In this document: positions 5,878 to 7,621 of the stretch, one piece after another
Numbering within the stretch: the first letter of the stretch is position 1
How the letters are laid out: each line of letters opens with the position of its first letter
NCBI GenBank assembly: GCA_003447545.1
Contig: DLYX01000049.1
Coordinates: 1-7,621 of the forward strand
Source: Deltaproteobacteria bacterium
GTDB taxonomy: Bacteria > Desulfobacterota > Binatia > UBA12015
Direction: 5' to 3'
DNA: 7,621 nt
Notes under the pieces: model-generated
What the model saw: the letters and a program-made list of their open reading frames with translations, nothing else
Told to the model about the DNA's origin: nothing
Databases searched by the model: none
Position numbers and translations under genes: made by a program

Positions 5878-7104
5878 ATGGAAACAGTGACACCAGAGGA
5901 AATTGGACTCTCGGCCGACCGCCTGGCGCGGGTCGATCAATTTATTACCGATAGGTATCTCTCCACCGATCGGATTGCGGGGGCTCAATTATTGGTCGCA
6001 CGCCACGGTCAGGTGGGGCATTTATCCACGTTGGGCCGGATGGCTTTTGAGGCACCCGAGGCGCTGCGGGAAGACTCGATCTTCCGCATCTATTCGATGA
6101 CCAAGCCGATTACGACGGTGGCGGCGATGATGCTCTACGAGCGAGGCCTCTTTCAACTCAAGGACCCGGTCCATGCCCATATCCCGGAGTTCCGGAAGCT
6201 GCGCGTGTATGAGCAGGGGACACATCCGAACTATCTGACTTCACGGCCGGAGCGCCCGATGCGCATCAAGGACCTGCTCATGCATACCTCCGGCCTCACC
6301 TATGGGTTTGTGCGTCGGTCGAATGTGGATCATGGCTACCGAAAACTCGGATTGGGCGCGTCTCATGGCGAATATGATCTGGCGGGTTTCACTCGGGCGC
6401 TGGCCGACCTTCCGCTGGAATTCTCCCCGGGTACGGCATGGAATTATGGTGTATCGACAGACGTTCTCGGCTACCTCGTCGAGGTTCTCTCGGGTCGCCC
6501 GTTTGCCGAATTTCTGCAGGAGGAAATTTTCGCTCCTCTGGGCATGAGCGACACCGGATTTTTTGTCCCCGAGAGCGAGGGATCGCGCTTGCCGGGTTGT
6601 TATGAGTTGCAGGCCGACGGCAGCACGCGGTTGACCGATGCCGCGCCGACGACGCCCTATATGGTCCCTCCCAAATTCACTTCCGGTGGCGGTGGGTTGG
6701 TCTCGACAACCGCAGATTATTTTCGTTTCTCCGAAATGCTCCGCCAGGGCGGGGCTCTGGGTGGGGTTCGGCTGCTTTCGCCCAAGACGATTGACCTCAT
6801 GACCATCAACCATCTTCCCGGGGACCGAGATCTGACCCAATATGCTGCTGGCGGTTCCTTCTCGGAGACGCCCTATGAGGGGGTCGGTTTTGGTCTCGGG
6901 TTTTCGATCAATTTAGGCGGTGCCCGCACCAGTAATACGGGCAGCTTTGGAGAATTCGCCTGGGGTGGCATGGCGAGCACGGCGTTCTGGATCGACCCTG
7001 CCGAAGAGCTGGTCGTGATTTTCATGACCCAATTGATCCCGAGCGGCGCCTATAATTTCCGGGCTGAATTGCGCTCGCAGATATACGCCGCTCTCATCGA
7101 TTGA
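5878..7104 (+). CDS. Serine hydrolase of the class C beta-lactamase fold (EstB-like)
   Basis: From ATG 5878 the product is 408 residues, normal for the beta-lactamase-related esterase family. The weak AGGG (5869-5872) gives short spacing; TTG 5863 and GTG 5887 are alternative starts. The catalytic SxxK is SMTK (Ser73, Lys76) in FRIYSMTKPITTVAAM. The conserved Tyr is Tyr190 in WNYGVSTDVLGYLVEVLSG. The third element is a WGG (residues 362-364) in EFAWGGMASTAFWIDP, which replaces the KTG box of true beta-lactamases and is typical of esterases of this family. GGGGLVSTTADYFRFSEML is also characteristic. Members such as EstB hydrolyse esters; others act on amides or peptides, and antibiotic resistance is unlikely. 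No signal peptide precedes METVTPEEIGLSADRL, so the enzyme is probably cytoplasmic. It lies 58 bp after the methyltransferase and 46 bp before a lipoprotein hydrolase. Confidence 0.92.
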   Translation: METVTPEEIGLSADRLARVDQFITDRYLSTDRIAGAQLLVARHGQVGHLSTLGRMAFEAPEALREDSIFRIYSMTKPITTVAAMMLYERGLFQLKDPVHAHIPEFRKLRVYEQGTHPNYLTSRPERPMRIKDLLMHTSGLTYGFVRRSNVDHGYRKLGLGASHGEYDLAGFTRALADLPLEFSPGTAWNYGVSTDVLGYLVEVLSGRPFAEFLQEEIFAPLGMSDTGFFVPESEGSRLPGCYELQADGSTRLTDAAPTTPYMVPPKFTSGGGGLVSTTADYFRFSEMLRQGGALGGVRLLSPKTIDLMTINHLPGDRDLTQYAAGGSFSETPYEGVGFGLGFSINLGGARTSNTGSFGEFAWGGMASTAFWIDPAEELVVIFMTQLIPSGAYNFRAELRSQIYAALID

Positions 7105-7150
7105 TCCCGCGGCTATGGACCGTTCTCGCATGAGCACGTAGTCTCGAATC

Positions 7151-7621
7151 ATGCTGACAAGATCAAAGGGTTTCGCTCTCGGATTTCTCGCGCTGTTCTT
7201 TTTCGTCGCGTGCGGCGACTCGGCCAATACGACAGCGGAAGTTCCACTGCCGGCGACCGTACCCATCAACGCTCCGGTCGCCGATGACTGTCTCACCGAC
7301 GTTGGCCCCGGAGCATATGAGCTGCGTTGCGAAGGACTGGATTTCAATTTGAATATTCCCGAGGTTTGCACGGAGTATGCGTGCGGCCTGATCGTCGATG
7401 TCCATGGTTTCGGGATGACCGCGGACCTTCAGGAAATTCACTCCGAGATTGCAGTGAGAGGCGGCGAGGCTGGCTATATTGTTTTGCAGCCCACCGCGCC
7501 CTTGACTGATCGAGGAAATAGCTGGTCAAACTCGGGTGGGCAGGACGAACAAGTCGAAGCCCTTCTGCGACGAACGATGGAGTCATTTCACGTTCTGGAG
7601 GACCGGGTTCATATGACGGGT
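7151..7621 (+). CDS. Exported PHB depolymerase/feruloyl esterase-like lipoprotein, N-terminal part
   Basis: The frame opens at ATG 7151 and runs to the window edge without a stop (157 codons). The N-terminus MLTRSKGFALGFLALFFFVACGD is a signal peptide: basic residues, a hydrophobic core (8-20) and a lipobox-like FVAC with Cys21 as the presumed lipidated residue. Phe at -3 is unusual. After a Pro/Ala/Thr-rich tether (about 24-44) comes an alpha/beta-hydrolase start with GLIVDVHGFG (79-88; HG forming the oxyanion side), then GYIVLQPTAP, NSWSNSGGQDEQVEALL and DRVHMTG. This order matches COG3509/LpqC-type polyhydroxybutyrate depolymerase and feruloyl esterase proteins; the GxSxG nucleophile should lie just beyond the edge. 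Cys47, 60, 73 and 78 could form disulfides outside the cytoplasm. No clear ribosome-binding site precedes the ATG. Substrate unknown; polyester, acylated polysaccharide or lipid esters are all possible. Confidence 0.82.
   Translation, partial: MLTRSKGFALGFLALFFFVACGDSANTTAEVPLPATVPINAPVADDCLTDVGPGAYELRCEGLDFNLNIPEVCTEYACGLIVDVHGFGMTADLQEIHSEIAVRGGEAGYIVLQPTAPLTDRGNSWSNSGGQDEQVEALLRRTMESFHVLEDRVHMTG

Noticed and set aside
6091..6105. SxxK enzyme as a beta-lactam resistance determinant
   Set aside because: The KTG box is replaced by WGG, there is no signal peptide, and the context is metabolic; an esterase-type member fits better.

Overview
The window is high-GC bacterial DNA (by eye roughly 60% GC, with G/C-rich third codon positions). 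It is densely packed: one leftward gene cut by the left edge, then seven rightward genes, the last cut by the right edge. The gene mix (DUF2855 protein, NIPSNAP-like protein, FadD-type acyl-CoA ligase, VOC protein, EstB-type serine hydrolase, PHB-depolymerase-like lipoprotein) resembles large genomes of uncultured environmental lineages such as Myxococcota, Binatota or other former Deltaproteobacteria. That placement is an impression from gene content, not a phylogenetic result. I see no rRNA, tRNA, CRISPR array, insertion sequence, prophage gene or integration scar.

Left part (1-3619). A DUF2855 gene reads left from 163. It is separated by a 168-bp divergent promoter region from a rightward set of three genes: a two-domain NIPSNAP-like (dimeric alpha/beta barrel) protein (332-976), a class I acyl-CoA ligase with all core motifs (1022-2704) and a two-domain VOC protein (2732-3619). 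Gaps of 45 and 27 bp suggest one transcript. The ribosome-binding site of the ligase can pair with the end of the upstream gene, which could couple their translation. The set looks like a small CoA-dependent catabolic module: the ligase would activate a carboxylic acid, and the VOC and NIPSNAP-like proteins would act on intermediates. The substrate cannot be read from the sequence.

Middle part (3620-5819). After a 210-bp non-coding stretch that contains an AT-rich promoter-like segment come a GT4-type glycosyltransferase (3830-5005) and, 31 bp later, a class I SAM-dependent methyltransferase (5037-5819). They probably build and methylate a sugar on a glycolipid, polysaccharide or small molecule. 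No other surface-polysaccharide gene is visible here.

Right part (5820-7621). A cytoplasmic class C beta-lactamase-fold serine hydrolase (5878-7104) is followed by the N-terminal half of an exported, probably lipid-anchored alpha/beta hydrolase of the PHB depolymerase/feruloyl esterase type (7151 to the edge). Two unrelated esterase folds side by side, one predicted outside and one inside the inner membrane, would fit stepwise breakdown of an ester substrate, but this is inference.

I found no clear evidence of a wholly new system. The most checkable oddities are the ligase RBS-masking hairpin, the two tandem-fold-duplication proteins flanking the ligase, the differing metal-ligand sets in the two VOC halves, and the isolated glycosyltransferase-methyltransferase pair.
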